From JBDUDK01 sp040002995 (GTDB taxonomy: Bacteria; Actinomycetota; Acidimicrobiia; Acidimicrobiales; Ilumatobacteraceae): 14,287 nt of DNA. The notes beneath the pieces are model-generated. The model ran no database searches and was not told where the DNA came from. It worked only from the letters and a program-made list of their open reading frames with translations. This document shows positions 6,380 to 12,397 of the stretch, piece after piece (positions within the stretch are counted from its first letter, which is position 1; the number at the start of each line of letters is the position of its first letter). The stretch lies in contig JBDUDK010000041.1 of NCBI GenBank assembly GCA_040002995.1, positions 1 to 14,287 of the forward strand. Direction: 5' to 3'. A program made the translations under genes and the position numbers.

Positions 6380-7597
6380 GTGCCCCGCCTGCTGCCGCCG
6401 GAGACCATGCCGGACGCGGCAGTACTGCTTTCCACGCGAGGCATGCGGGCGTTCGTCGATGGGCTCGTGTCGGTAGTGCTGCCGAGCTATCTCGTACTGC
6501 TCGGCTTCGACGGACTTCATGTCGGCGCGATCGTCACCGGCACTCTCCTCGGTTCTGCCGCGCTCACATTGCTCGCCGGCTTGCAAGGGCATCGCGTAAA
6601 ACGGCTCCTGCTCCTGCAGGTGGTCGCATCCGTGATGGTGTTCACAGGACTCGGCTTCACGTTGCTGTCGTCGTTTTGGGCCCTGCTTCTTATCGCGGTC
6701 GTCGGCACACTCAACCCCTCAGCCGGCGACGTCAGCGTCTTCCTGCCGACGGAGCAGGCGCTCCTGCCGTCGACCGTCTCCGACCGCTTTCGCACCGCCC
6801 TGTACGGGCGCTACAGCCTGGTGGGCTTCACCGTGGCCGCCATCGGCGCATTGTTCGCCGGCGTGCCTGATGTGATCGCCCGCAACACCGCGCTCTCGAA
6901 GACATCGTCGTATCGCGGCGTATTCCTGTTGTACGCACTGGTCGGGGTTGCGGTGTGGTTCTCGTACCGACGGTTGTCGCCATCGATCGAGCGCCCCGCC
7001 GGAGAGGCCGGTCGAGCGCTCGGCGAGTCGAAGCGCATGGTGTATCGGCTCGCGGCCGTCTTCAGCCTCGACGCTTTCGCCGGGGGGTTCGTGGTGCAAT
7101 CGCTTCTCGCCCTGTGGCTGTTTCGCAAATTCGGGCTCTCCACCGGCGTCGCCGGCGCGATCTTTTTTTGGGCGGGTCTCCTGTCGGGAGGGTCTGCACT
7201 GGTGGCGGTGCAACTGGCCCGTCGCGTCGGGCTCGTGCGCACGATGGTCTTCACGCATCTGCCGTCGAACGCGCTCCTCGTCGCGACCGCACTGATGCCC
7301 ACGCTCCCGCTGGCCATCGCCTGCCTCATGGCCCGCAGTGCGCTCAGCCAGATGGATGTGCCCGCCCGCACCTCATACGTCATGGCGATCGTGCACCCGA
7401 GCGAACGGGCCGCTGCCGCGAGCATCACGAACGTGCCGCGCAGCCTCGCGTCGGCGGCGTCACCGCTGGCCGCCGGATGGATGCTCGACCACAGCACGTT
7501 CGGGTGGCCGCTCATCATCGCCGGATCGCTCAAAGCCGTCTATGACCTCACGTTGTTCATCATGTTTCGAAACGTGCGGCCGCCCGAGGAGCTTTGA
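6380..7597 (+). CDS. MFS-type membrane transporter
   Basis: A 405-residue polytopic protein with about 11-12 hydrophobic segments, for example LVSVVLPSYLVLLGFDGL near 29-46, VGAIVTGTLLGSAALTLLAG near 48-67, LLLLQVVASVMVFTGLGFTLL near 76-96, GVFLLYALVGVAVWF near 180-194 and FVVQSLLALWLFRKFG near 237-252. The basic loop GHRVKRLL after helix 2 and the two-half organisation around a charged central loop (residues 195-220) fit the major facilitator superfamily. The substrate cannot be predicted. Start: GTG 6380 gives the listed length; ATG 6407, preceded by GGAG, is a serious alternative that removes nine residues outside the membrane part. No leaderless -10 is seen. The gene ends 1 bp from the convergent rlmB stop. 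Confidence 0.85.
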   Translation: MPRLLPPETMPDAAVLLSTRGMRAFVDGLVSVVLPSYLVLLGFDGLHVGAIVTGTLLGSAALTLLAGLQGHRVKRLLLLQVVASVMVFTGLGFTLLSSFWALLLIAVVGTLNPSAGDVSVFLPTEQALLPSTVSDRFRTALYGRYSLVGFTVAAIGALFAGVPDVIARNTALSKTSSYRGVFLLYALVGVAVWFSYRRLSPSIERPAGEAGRALGESKRMVYRLAAVFSLDAFAGGFVVQSLLALWLFRKFGLSTGVAGAIFFWAGLLSGGSALVAVQLARRVGLVRTMVFTHLPSNALLVATALMPTLPLAIACLMARSALSQMDVPARTSYVMAIVHPSERAAAASITNVPRSLASAASPLAAGWMLDHSTFGWPLIIAGSLKAVYDLTLFIMFRNVRPPEEL

Positions 7598-7598
7598 G

Positions 7599-8462
7599 TC
7601 ACGCGCGTCGCCGGCGCGCCACCTCAAAACACGCGAGGGCCGCGGCGGCCGACACGTTGAGCGCAGCAACGCCGCCATGCATCGGTATCGACACGATCAC
7701 GTCGCATCGTTGCCGCACGAGCCGCGATAGCCCAGTGCCTTCCGCGCCCATGACGACGCACACGGGATCGTCATCGATCGCCGGCAGATCGAAGAGCGAC
7801 ATCGGCGCATCACCGTCGAGGCCAACGATCCAGACTCCGAGTTCGCGCAGACGCATGAGCGCGGCCGGAATGCCCGACACGATGGTCATCGGGAGGTACT
7901 CGATCGCCCCCGCGGCGGTCTTGGCCACCGTGGGGGTGACGTGGACAGCGCGGTGCTTGGCCAGCACGATGCCGGTGGCGCCCGCGCCGTCGGCCGACCG
8001 GAGCACCGCCCCGAGATTCCCCGGATCGGTGACGCCATCGAGGGCGACCAGGAACGGAAGTGGTTTTCCTTTTTGTCGCTTGGCCAGATCGTCGAGATCG
8101 TGCTCGCGAATCGGCGCGCACTTGGCCAGCACGCCTTGCGGAGCGTCGGTGTGGGCCTCGGCATCGAGGCGTTTTCGCGCCACCTCCTGCACCGGAACCC
8201 TTTGGTGGTGGGCGAGCTCCACGATGTCGTCGATGATCGGCGCCGGATCGAGGTCGTTCGCCAGCCAGATCTCGTGCACCTTGCGCCGGCGCGCGAGCAA
8301 TGTCTCGCGCACCGCCTGGCGCCCCTCGACCTGTTCACCTCCGAGGCCACGCTGCCGAGGTTTGGGGCTTCGGGGGCGGGCGCGCTCGGGTGCCGTTGGC
8401 CGCCTGGGTGGCGAGTTTCGCGCCAAATTTCGCGGGGGTGACGGCCGGCGCCGGGTGCTCAT
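7599..8462 (-). CDS. rlmB: 23S rRNA 2'-O-ribose methyltransferase (RlmB/TrmH family)
   Basis: A 287-residue SPOUT methyltransferase. RlmB methylates the 2'-OH of G2251 in the 23S rRNA peptidyl-transferase region using S-adenosylmethionine. An Arg/Pro-rich low-complexity tail (1-40) is followed by the substrate-binding domain (about 42-118, EGRQAVRETLLARRRKVHEIWLA). The trefoil-knot SAM domain carries all three family motifs: DGVTDPGNLGAVLRSADGAG (142-161, N149 and R155), VVMGAEGTGLSRLV (236-249, E241) and IPMHGGVAALNVSAAAAL (259-276, N269). The ATG at 8462 overlaps the ispF stop in ATGA, which fixes the start and implies translational coupling. The ispD-ispF-rlmB order resembles mycobacteria, where cysS sits between ispF and rlmB; cysS is absent here. 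A closely related TrmH-family target cannot be fully excluded. Confidence 0.93.
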   Translation of the reverse strand: MSTRRRPSPPRNLARNSPPRRPTAPERARPRSPKPRQRGLGGEQVEGRQAVRETLLARRRKVHEIWLANDLDPAPIIDDIVELAHHQRVPVQEVARKRLDAEAHTDAPQGVLAKCAPIREHDLDDLAKRQKGKPLPFLVALDGVTDPGNLGAVLRSADGAGATGIVLAKHRAVHVTPTVAKTAAGAIEYLPMTIVSGIPAALMRLRELGVWIVGLDGDAPMSLFDLPAIDDDPVCVVMGAEGTGLSRLVRQRCDVIVSIPMHGGVAALNVSAAAALACFEVARRRRA

Positions 8463-8935
8463 CGCGTGATCACCACAACCGACCAGCACGCGATGCCCTC
8501 GCGGCGGCCAATGGCGCCGAGGCCTTCTGCCCGCCGCCCCTTCACGCTCACGTCGGCGCCCACCGCCTCGCTCAAGTTGCGCTCGATGTCGACCTTGCGG
8601 GTCGCCAGTTTGGGCGCCTCGCAGACCACGGAGCAGTCGACGTTGCCGACGTCCCAGCCCGCCGCCCGCACGAGGTCGGCCGCGTCGCGCAGCATCACGA
8701 GCGAGTCGGCGTCCTTCCAGCGCGAATCGGTCTCGGGGAAGCGTTCACCGATGTCGCCGAGGCCCGCGGCGCCGAGGAGTGCGTCGGTTACGGCGTGGGC
8801 GATGACATCGGCATCACTGTGTCCTTCGAGTCCCCGTTCGTCCTCGAAGACGACGCCTCCGAGCACGAGGCGGCGATTGCGATCGTCGGAGAACCGGTGG
8901 ATGTCGAAGCCCTGACCCACGCGCACCTGCGTCAT
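8459..8935 (-). CDS. ispF: 2-C-methyl-D-erythritol 2,4-cyclodiphosphate synthase (IspF)
   Basis: A 158-residue homotrimeric enzyme of the MEP pathway. It converts CDP-methylerythritol 2-phosphate to the cyclic diphosphate, releasing CMP. The divalent metal ligands are present: D11 and H13 in VGQGFDIHRF, and H47 in GHSDADVIAHAVTDALLGAAGLGDIGERFP. The loop near the C-terminus reads VSVKGRRAEGLGAIGRREGIA (129-149). In most relatives a Thr occupies the second position before the Glu (VKATTTE or VKGKTNE types), but here an Arg is found. The start ATG at 8935 overlaps the ispD stop (ATGA), and the stop overlaps the rlmB start the same way. The length is normal. The product feeds isopentenyl diphosphate synthesis. 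Confidence 0.96.
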   Translation of the reverse strand: MTQVRVGQGFDIHRFSDDRNRRLVLGGVVFEDERGLEGHSDADVIAHAVTDALLGAAGLGDIGERFPETDSRWKDADSLVMLRDAADLVRAAGWDVGNVDCSVVCEAPKLATRKVDIERNLSEAVGADVSVKGRRAEGLGAIGRREGIACWSVVVITR

Positions 8936-9546
8936 GACGCGACCCGCCGGCGGGCCCACTCGAGGTCGTCGGGCACGGTGAGCTTGCGGTTCTCGGGATC
9001 GCCCTCGACCACCACCACGCGCCCACCGATCGCCTCGACTAGGGCGGCATCGTCGGTGGCATCACCTCCGTTCTCGTGCGCGGTGCGGAGCGACGCAGCG
9101 CGAAACGCCTGCGGCGTCTGTACCGCCACGAGGCGATCGCGCGGGGGGGTGCGCACCACGACACCATCGGTGTCGATCTCCTTGATCGTGTCGGCCACCG
9201 CCACGGCGGGAATCGCCGCGTCGGCGCCCTCCTCGACGGCCGCGATGACCCGTGTGAACAGCGTCGACGACGCAAACGGGCGAGCGGCGTCGTGCACGCA
9301 CACGATGTCGGCCCCGTCGGGCACACGGGCGAGACCGTTGCGGACCGACTCAGAGCGCGTCGTTCCGCCTTCGACGCCACCGTGACCAGGAGGCAATACG
9401 ACGACTACGCCGTCAGAGGCAGCGCGCGCGACATCGACCGACCAATCGACGACACGGCGGTCGCCGAGCATCTCGAACTGCTTCGGGCGCCCGAACCGTT
9501 GCCCCGCGCCCGCGGCGACGACAATGGTCCACACCACGCTCGGCAC
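8932..9546 (-). CDS. ispD: 2-C-methyl-D-erythritol 4-phosphate cytidylyltransferase (IspD)
   Basis: This enzyme couples CTP to MEP to give CDP-methylerythritol, the third step of the MEP pathway. The CTP-binding signature WTIVVAAGAGQRFGRPKQF lies at the N-terminus. Other family segments follow: VCVHDAARPF, AAIPAVAVADTIKE, RDRLVAVQTPQAFRAASL, GDATDDAALVEAIGG and GDPENRKLTVPDDLEWA. The start is not certain. GTG 9546 (204 residues) is chosen because a TACCCT -10 ends eight bases before it. GTG 9537 or 9534 would shorten it by 3-4 residues, and ATG 9579 would add 11 but overlap the promoter and the divergent gene. At about 200 residues it is slightly shorter than E. coli IspD (236) with no motif missing. 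It is first in the ispD-ispF-rlmB operon. Confidence 0.95.
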   Translation of the reverse strand: MPSVVWTIVVAAGAGQRFGRPKQFEMLGDRRVVDWSVDVARAASDGVVVVLPPGHGGVEGGTTRSESVRNGLARVPDGADIVCVHDAARPFASSTLFTRVIAAVEEGADAAIPAVAVADTIKEIDTDGVVVRTPPRDRLVAVQTPQAFRAASLRTAHENGGDATDDAALVEAIGGRVVVVEGDPENRKLTVPDDLEWARRRVAS

Positions 9547-9550
9547 GACT

Positions 9551-9571
9551 GGCGAGGGTAGTACCCTCGCC
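9551..9571. promoter_or_regulatory. Perfect 21-bp palindrome with back-to-back ispD and crp-like -10 elements
   Basis: Two perfect 10-bp inverted arms (GGCGAGGGTA and its complement) flank a single central G at 9561. The arms contain TACCCT reading right (9562-9567, towards the Crp-like gene) and TACCCT reading left (9560-9555, towards ispD). Both fit the TANNNT -10 pattern, ten and eight bases from their start codons. The element fills most of the 31-bp space between the two genes, so it could be both a bidirectional promoter and a dimeric-regulator operator. It does not match the Crp consensus TGTGA-N6-TCACA. Confidence 0.7.
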
Positions 9572-9577
9572 TCCGCC

Positions 9578-10237
9578 ATGGCCGCCGACGATCTTCTCGC
9601 CGGAATCGACTTTTTCGCGAACCTGCCCGACGTCGCCCGATCGGAACTCCTCGCCGCCAGCCACGAGCGTCCCCTCGTGCGCGGCGACGTCCTCTTCCAT
9701 GAAGGCGACGAACCCGATGAGCTCTTCGTGGTCGTGTCGGGACGCATCGCAATCGCGAACAAGTCCACCGACGGCCGTGAGTCCGTCGTCGCGCTGATGG
9801 AGCACGGCGACCTTTTCGGTGAGATGGGTCTCCTCGACGAGTTGCCGCGATCGGCCGAGGCGCGGGCCCTCGAACCGTCGGTGGTGCTCGCGGTTCCCTA
9901 CGCGCCGGTGCGCGAACTGTTCAATCAGCAGCCGGACCGGCTCTGGGGCGTGGTGCGCCTGCTCGCCGGGCGCATCCGCAATACCGACGAGGCGCTCGCC
10001 GACTCGGTGTTTCTCGACGTCACCGGACGCACGGCCAAGCGGCTCCTCGAGCTGGCGGGCGCTGCCGACGAGTTCGTGCTTCCTGTCACACAAGAAGAGT
10101 TGGCCGGCATGGTCGGTGCGTCGCGCGAACGGGTTAACAAGGCGATCTCCTCGTTCATCCGCCTGGGCTGGCTCGATCAGCACGAGCGTCGCTACAAGAT
10201 CCTGCAGCGCGAGCGATTGGCGCTCCGGGCGCGCTGA
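9578..10237 (+). CDS. Crp/Fnr-family transcription regulator
   Basis: A 219-residue DNA-binding regulator. The N-terminal cyclic-nucleotide-binding barrel (about 10-125) has a good phosphate-binding cassette, GEMGLLDELPRSAEARA (81-97): E82 and the R91-S92 pair correspond to the cAMP ribose/phosphate contacts of E. coli CRP, so cAMP or a similar ligand is likely. There is no cluster of N-terminal cysteines as in Fnr. A dimerisation helix (about 120-145) is followed by a winged helix-turn-helix, LPVTQEELAGMVGASRERVNKAISSFIRLGWL (168-199), with SRERVNK as the recognition helix. An open frame extends upstream to 9524, but that would run across the palindrome; ATG 9578 is preferred. Divergent to ispD, it stands where mycobacteria have carD, and it may control its own palindromic promoter. 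It ends 3 bp from the convergent hydrolase gene. Confidence 0.93.
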   Translation: MAADDLLAGIDFFANLPDVARSELLAASHERPLVRGDVLFHEGDEPDELFVVVSGRIAIANKSTDGRESVVALMEHGDLFGEMGLLDELPRSAEARALEPSVVLAVPYAPVRELFNQQPDRLWGVVRLLAGRIRNTDEALADSVFLDVTGRTAKRLLELAGAADEFVLPVTQEELAGMVGASRERVNKAISSFIRLGWLDQHERRYKILQRERLALRAR

Positions 10238-10240
10238 ACG

Positions 10241-10906
10241 TCAGCTTTCGAGGTGGGCGTAGCAGCGCGCCCACGCGTCGGCGGCGTCGGCCAGCCGGTG
10301 CGCCGGACGGTTCGGATCATGCACGAACCCGTGCTCGGCCTCCGGATAGCGAACGACCGCGACCGTGGGCATCGCCGCAAGCGCGTCGACATCGTCGGGC
10401 GGCGTGTAGTGATCGCGCTCGCCGATGATCGCGAGCGTGAGTGACGCTTCGGGACGGCTCAAGTAGTCGAGCGGTTCGTCCTGCCCCGGCGACCGCCATG
10501 CCTCCGGCACGCGGATCATCCCGTAGAACGCGACGCAGCGCTGGAACCGACCCGTGCCTGCCGCCTTGAGCGTGTACATGCCGCCCATGCAGAAACCGAT
10601 AAGGCCCACCTCCGCGCAGCCCGTGGCCTCGGCCGCGAGGTCGAGGTCGCGCAGCACATCGTCGTCGCGCAGCTCCGCCACCGCGGCGTAGCGCGGTTCG
10701 ACCTCCAGTGGGAGATCGCGGCCGGGGAAGGGTTCGGGCGCGCAGACCGCGTAGCCGCGATCGGCGGCCAGATGCGCGGTCATGTCGTCGAAGAGGGGCC
10801 TTAACCCGAAGATGTCGGGGGCCACCACGAGCCCCATACGCGGGGTGTCCGCCGGTATGACGAGCTCAGCGGGGGTACCTGACGGCAGTTGGACGCGCAT
10901 GGGCAT
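10241..10906 (-). CDS. Dienelactone hydrolase family protein
   Basis: A 221-residue alpha/beta hydrolase. The catalytic triad of dienelactone hydrolases is visible: C106 in the nucleophile elbow GFCMGG, D165 in IIGERDHYTPP, and H192 in PEAEHGFVHD. E. coli and pseudomonad relatives cleave cyclic esters or carboxymethylenebutenolide, but no aromatic-degradation genes are nearby, so the physiological substrate is unknown. There is no signal peptide, so it is probably cytosolic. The open frame runs upstream in-frame to 11458 across radA, which is a shadow; the real start is ATG 10906 or 10900 (MPMRVQLPSG). It begins 19 bp after the radA stop and is probably co-transcribed with radA. In mycobacteria disA neighbours radA, so this gene is an unexpected partner. 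Confidence 0.9.
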   Translation of the reverse strand: MPMRVQLPSGTPAELVIPADTPRMGLVVAPDIFGLRPLFDDMTAHLAADRGYAVCAPEPFPGRDLPLEVEPRYAAVAELRDDDVLRDLDLAAEATGCAEVGLIGFCMGGMYTLKAAGTGRFQRCVAFYGMIRVPEAWRSPGQDEPLDYLSRPEASLTLAIIGERDHYTPPDDVDALAAMPTVAVVRYPEAEHGFVHDPNRPAHRLADAADAWARCYAHLES

Positions 10907-10925
10907 GATTCTCGTCGGCCCTGGC

Positions 10926-12278
10926 TCATGTGGGTGACAACCTGAGCACATCGATCGCCTCGGCGAGCGTGCTGACGCGGACGGCAGTGATGGAGGCCGG
11001 CCCGGCGGCGGCGAGCGCGGGGACGATGGCGTGCGTGAACCCGTGACGGGCCGCCTCGGAAAGCCGCCGCGGGGTTTGCGCCACCTGGCGCAGCTCGCCG
11101 GCGAGGCCAACCTCGCCGAACACCACGACCCCTTCGGGCAACGCCACACCGGCCGACGCCGATGCGATGGCCAGGGCCACGCCGAGATCGGCGCCCGGCT
11201 CCACGAGTCGGACACCACCGACCGCGGACGCGTAGACGTCGTCGCGGTTGACGTGGATGCCGACGCGCCGTTCGAGCACCGCGAGCAGCAATGATAGACG
11301 CCCGTGGTCGATGCCCTGCGCCGACCGCCGAGGCACAGCGAGCGGCGACAGCGACACAAGGGCCTGCACCTCGACGAGCAGCGGCCGGTGACCCTCGACG
11401 GTGGACACGACGACCGAGCCCGCCACTCCTCCTCGCCGGTCGGCAAGGAACAGCCCACTCGGGTCGGCCACGCCGACGAGGCCCTGCTCGGTCATTTCGA
11501 AGAGACCGAGTTCATTCGTGGGTCCGTAGCGGTGTTTCACGGCGCGAAGGAGCCGCAGCGAATGGTGACGTTCGCCTTCGAACGCGAGAACGGTGTCGAC
11601 CACGTGTTCGAGCACTCTCGGGCCGGCGAGCGTGCCGTCCTTCGTGACGTGCCCGACGAGCACCACGGGGAGCTCGCGCTCTTTGGCCTCGCGCACGAGC
11701 CGGTACGCGCACTCGCGGACCTGCACGACCGTTCCGGGCGCGGTGCCGAGGTCAGGATCGACCACCGTCTGGATGGAGTCGACGATGAGCAGCGCCGGCT
11801 TCACGTCGTCGAGCGCGGCGATGATGTGCGGAAGCATCGTCTCGGCGAGCAGGTACAGGCTTTCGCTCAGGGCGCCGAGGCGCTCGGCCCGTGCTCGGAC
11901 TTGCTGCGTCGACTCTTCGGCCGAGACGTAGAGCACCCGTTCGCCGGCCGCCGCCCACAGCGCCGCCAGCTCGGTGAGCAGGGTGGACTTGCCGATGCCC
12001 GGCTCGCCGCCGATGAGCGTGACCGAACCTGCCACGAGGCCGCCGCCGAGCACGCGGTCGAGCTCCCCGATTCCCGTCGGCTGCGGGGCGGCGTTTGTGA
12101 TGTCGACCTCGGTGACGGCCACGGCAAGGGCGGAGGGCCCAGTGATCGCTATGGCCTCCGGCGTCTCGATCTCCTCGACGAGCGTGTTCCACTCACCGCA
12201 CGTGGCGCAGCGTCCGATCCATTTGGGCGCGTCGGCACCACAGCCGCTGCAACGAAACACCGTCCGCACCTTCGCCAT
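10926..12278 (-). CDS. radA: DNA repair protein RadA (Sms)
   Basis: A 450-residue RecA-related ATPase that helps branch migration and processing of recombination intermediates. The zinc finger C10-x2-C13 ... C24-x2-C27 is at the N-terminus (FRCSGCGADAPKWIGRCATCGEW). The ATPase core carries Walker A GGEPGIGKST (90-99) and Walker B ALLIVDSIQT (162-171). The RadA-specific KNRFG motif appears as KHRYG (248-252). The Lon-like C-terminal domain follows (LSPLAVPRRSAQGIDHGRL and VVFGEVGLAGELRQVAQ, about 310-400). The length and domain order are normal. The ATG at 12278 is six bases after a TAGGGT -10 in a PafBC-type promoter, so a leaderless, DNA-damage-inducible mRNA is predicted. The gene follows clpC by 119 bp and precedes the hydrolase gene. 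Confidence 0.97.
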   Translation of the reverse strand: MAKVRTVFRCSGCGADAPKWIGRCATCGEWNTLVEEIETPEAIAITGPSALAVAVTEVDITNAAPQPTGIGELDRVLGGGLVAGSVTLIGGEPGIGKSTLLTELAALWAAAGERVLYVSAEESTQQVRARAERLGALSESLYLLAETMLPHIIAALDDVKPALLIVDSIQTVVDPDLGTAPGTVVQVRECAYRLVREAKERELPVVLVGHVTKDGTLAGPRVLEHVVDTVLAFEGERHHSLRLLRAVKHRYGPTNELGLFEMTEQGLVGVADPSGLFLADRRGGVAGSVVVSTVEGHRPLLVEVQALVSLSPLAVPRRSAQGIDHGRLSLLLAVLERRVGIHVNRDDVYASAVGGVRLVEPGADLGVALAIASASAGVALPEGVVVFGEVGLAGELRQVAQTPRRLSEAARHGFTHAIVPALAAAGPASITAVRVSTLAEAIDVLRLSPT

Positions 12279-12284
12279 AGACCG

Positions 12285-12307
12285 ACCCTACGCAGAGGGT
12301 GTGACAA
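12285..12307 (-). promoter_or_regulatory. radA promoter with PafBC (RecA-NDp) type layout
   Basis: On the minus strand TTGTCACAC (12307-12299), then eight bases, then TAGGGT (12290-12285), then CGGTCT, then the ATG. The known RecA-NDp/PafBC promoter pattern is tTGTCRgtg-N8-TAnnnT. The TTGTCR core, the N8 spacing and the -10 all fit, while the gtg triplet is CAC. The -10 sits six bases before the ATG, so the mRNA would be leaderless. Confidence 0.65.
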
Positions 12308-12343
12308 AGAAACGGCAATGGTCGGGTCGGCGGCGCGAGGTTA

Positions 12344-12363
12344 GACGTTTCGAGGTTTCGTAC
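12344..12363. repeat. Direct repeat copy 1 in the clpC-radA gap
   Basis: GACGTTTCGAGGTTTCGTAC, the first of two 20-bp copies 29 bp apart that differ at one base (C12359 here, G12388 in copy 2). Internally it holds a shorter GTTTCG repeat eight bases apart. It lies about 40-60 bp upstream of the radA promoter core. Confidence 0.85.
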
Positions 12364-12372
12364 CCGTGGAGG

Positions 12373-12392
12373 GACGTTTCGAGGTTTGGTAC
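12373..12392. repeat. Direct repeat copy 2 in the clpC-radA gap
   Basis: GACGTTTCGAGGTTTGGTAC, 19 of 20 bases identical to copy 1, separated from it by 9 bp of unrelated sequence. It ends 5 bp from the clpC stop codon. A third short CGAGGTT lies at 12336-12342. The function is unknown: binding sites for a regulator of radA, or a feature of the clpC 3' end. Confidence 0.85.
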
Positions 12393-12397
12393 GGCGG

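Noticed and set aside
8300..9385. Plus-strand open frame of 361 codons across rlmB, ispF and ispD
   Set aside because: It spans three well-identified genes on the opposite strand, has low-complexity Arg/Ser/Ala content and matches no family. High G+C makes such antisense frames common.
10922..10937. A second TTGTCA (PafBC-like) in front of the dienelactone hydrolase
   Set aside because: TTGTCACCC occurs at the radA 3' end, but no TANNNT follows at the required spacing, and the bases code for the RadA C-terminus.
10907..11458. Upstream extension of the dienelactone hydrolase frame into radA (total 405 codons)
   Set aside because: The extra residues are a Ser/Arg-rich out-of-frame reading of radA. 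The hydrolase fold starts at MPMRVQLPSG.
12285..12300. ACCCT/AGGGT dyad at the radA -10 as a second copy of the ispD/crp operator
   Set aside because: The arms are only five bases and are turned the opposite way relative to the centre (ACCCT-N6-AGGGT), so it is not the same palindrome and may be chance.
11304..12344. Plus-strand open frame of 346 codons opposite radA
   Set aside because: RadA is certain on the minus strand, and this translation is a repetitive Arg/Asp/Gly-rich shadow.
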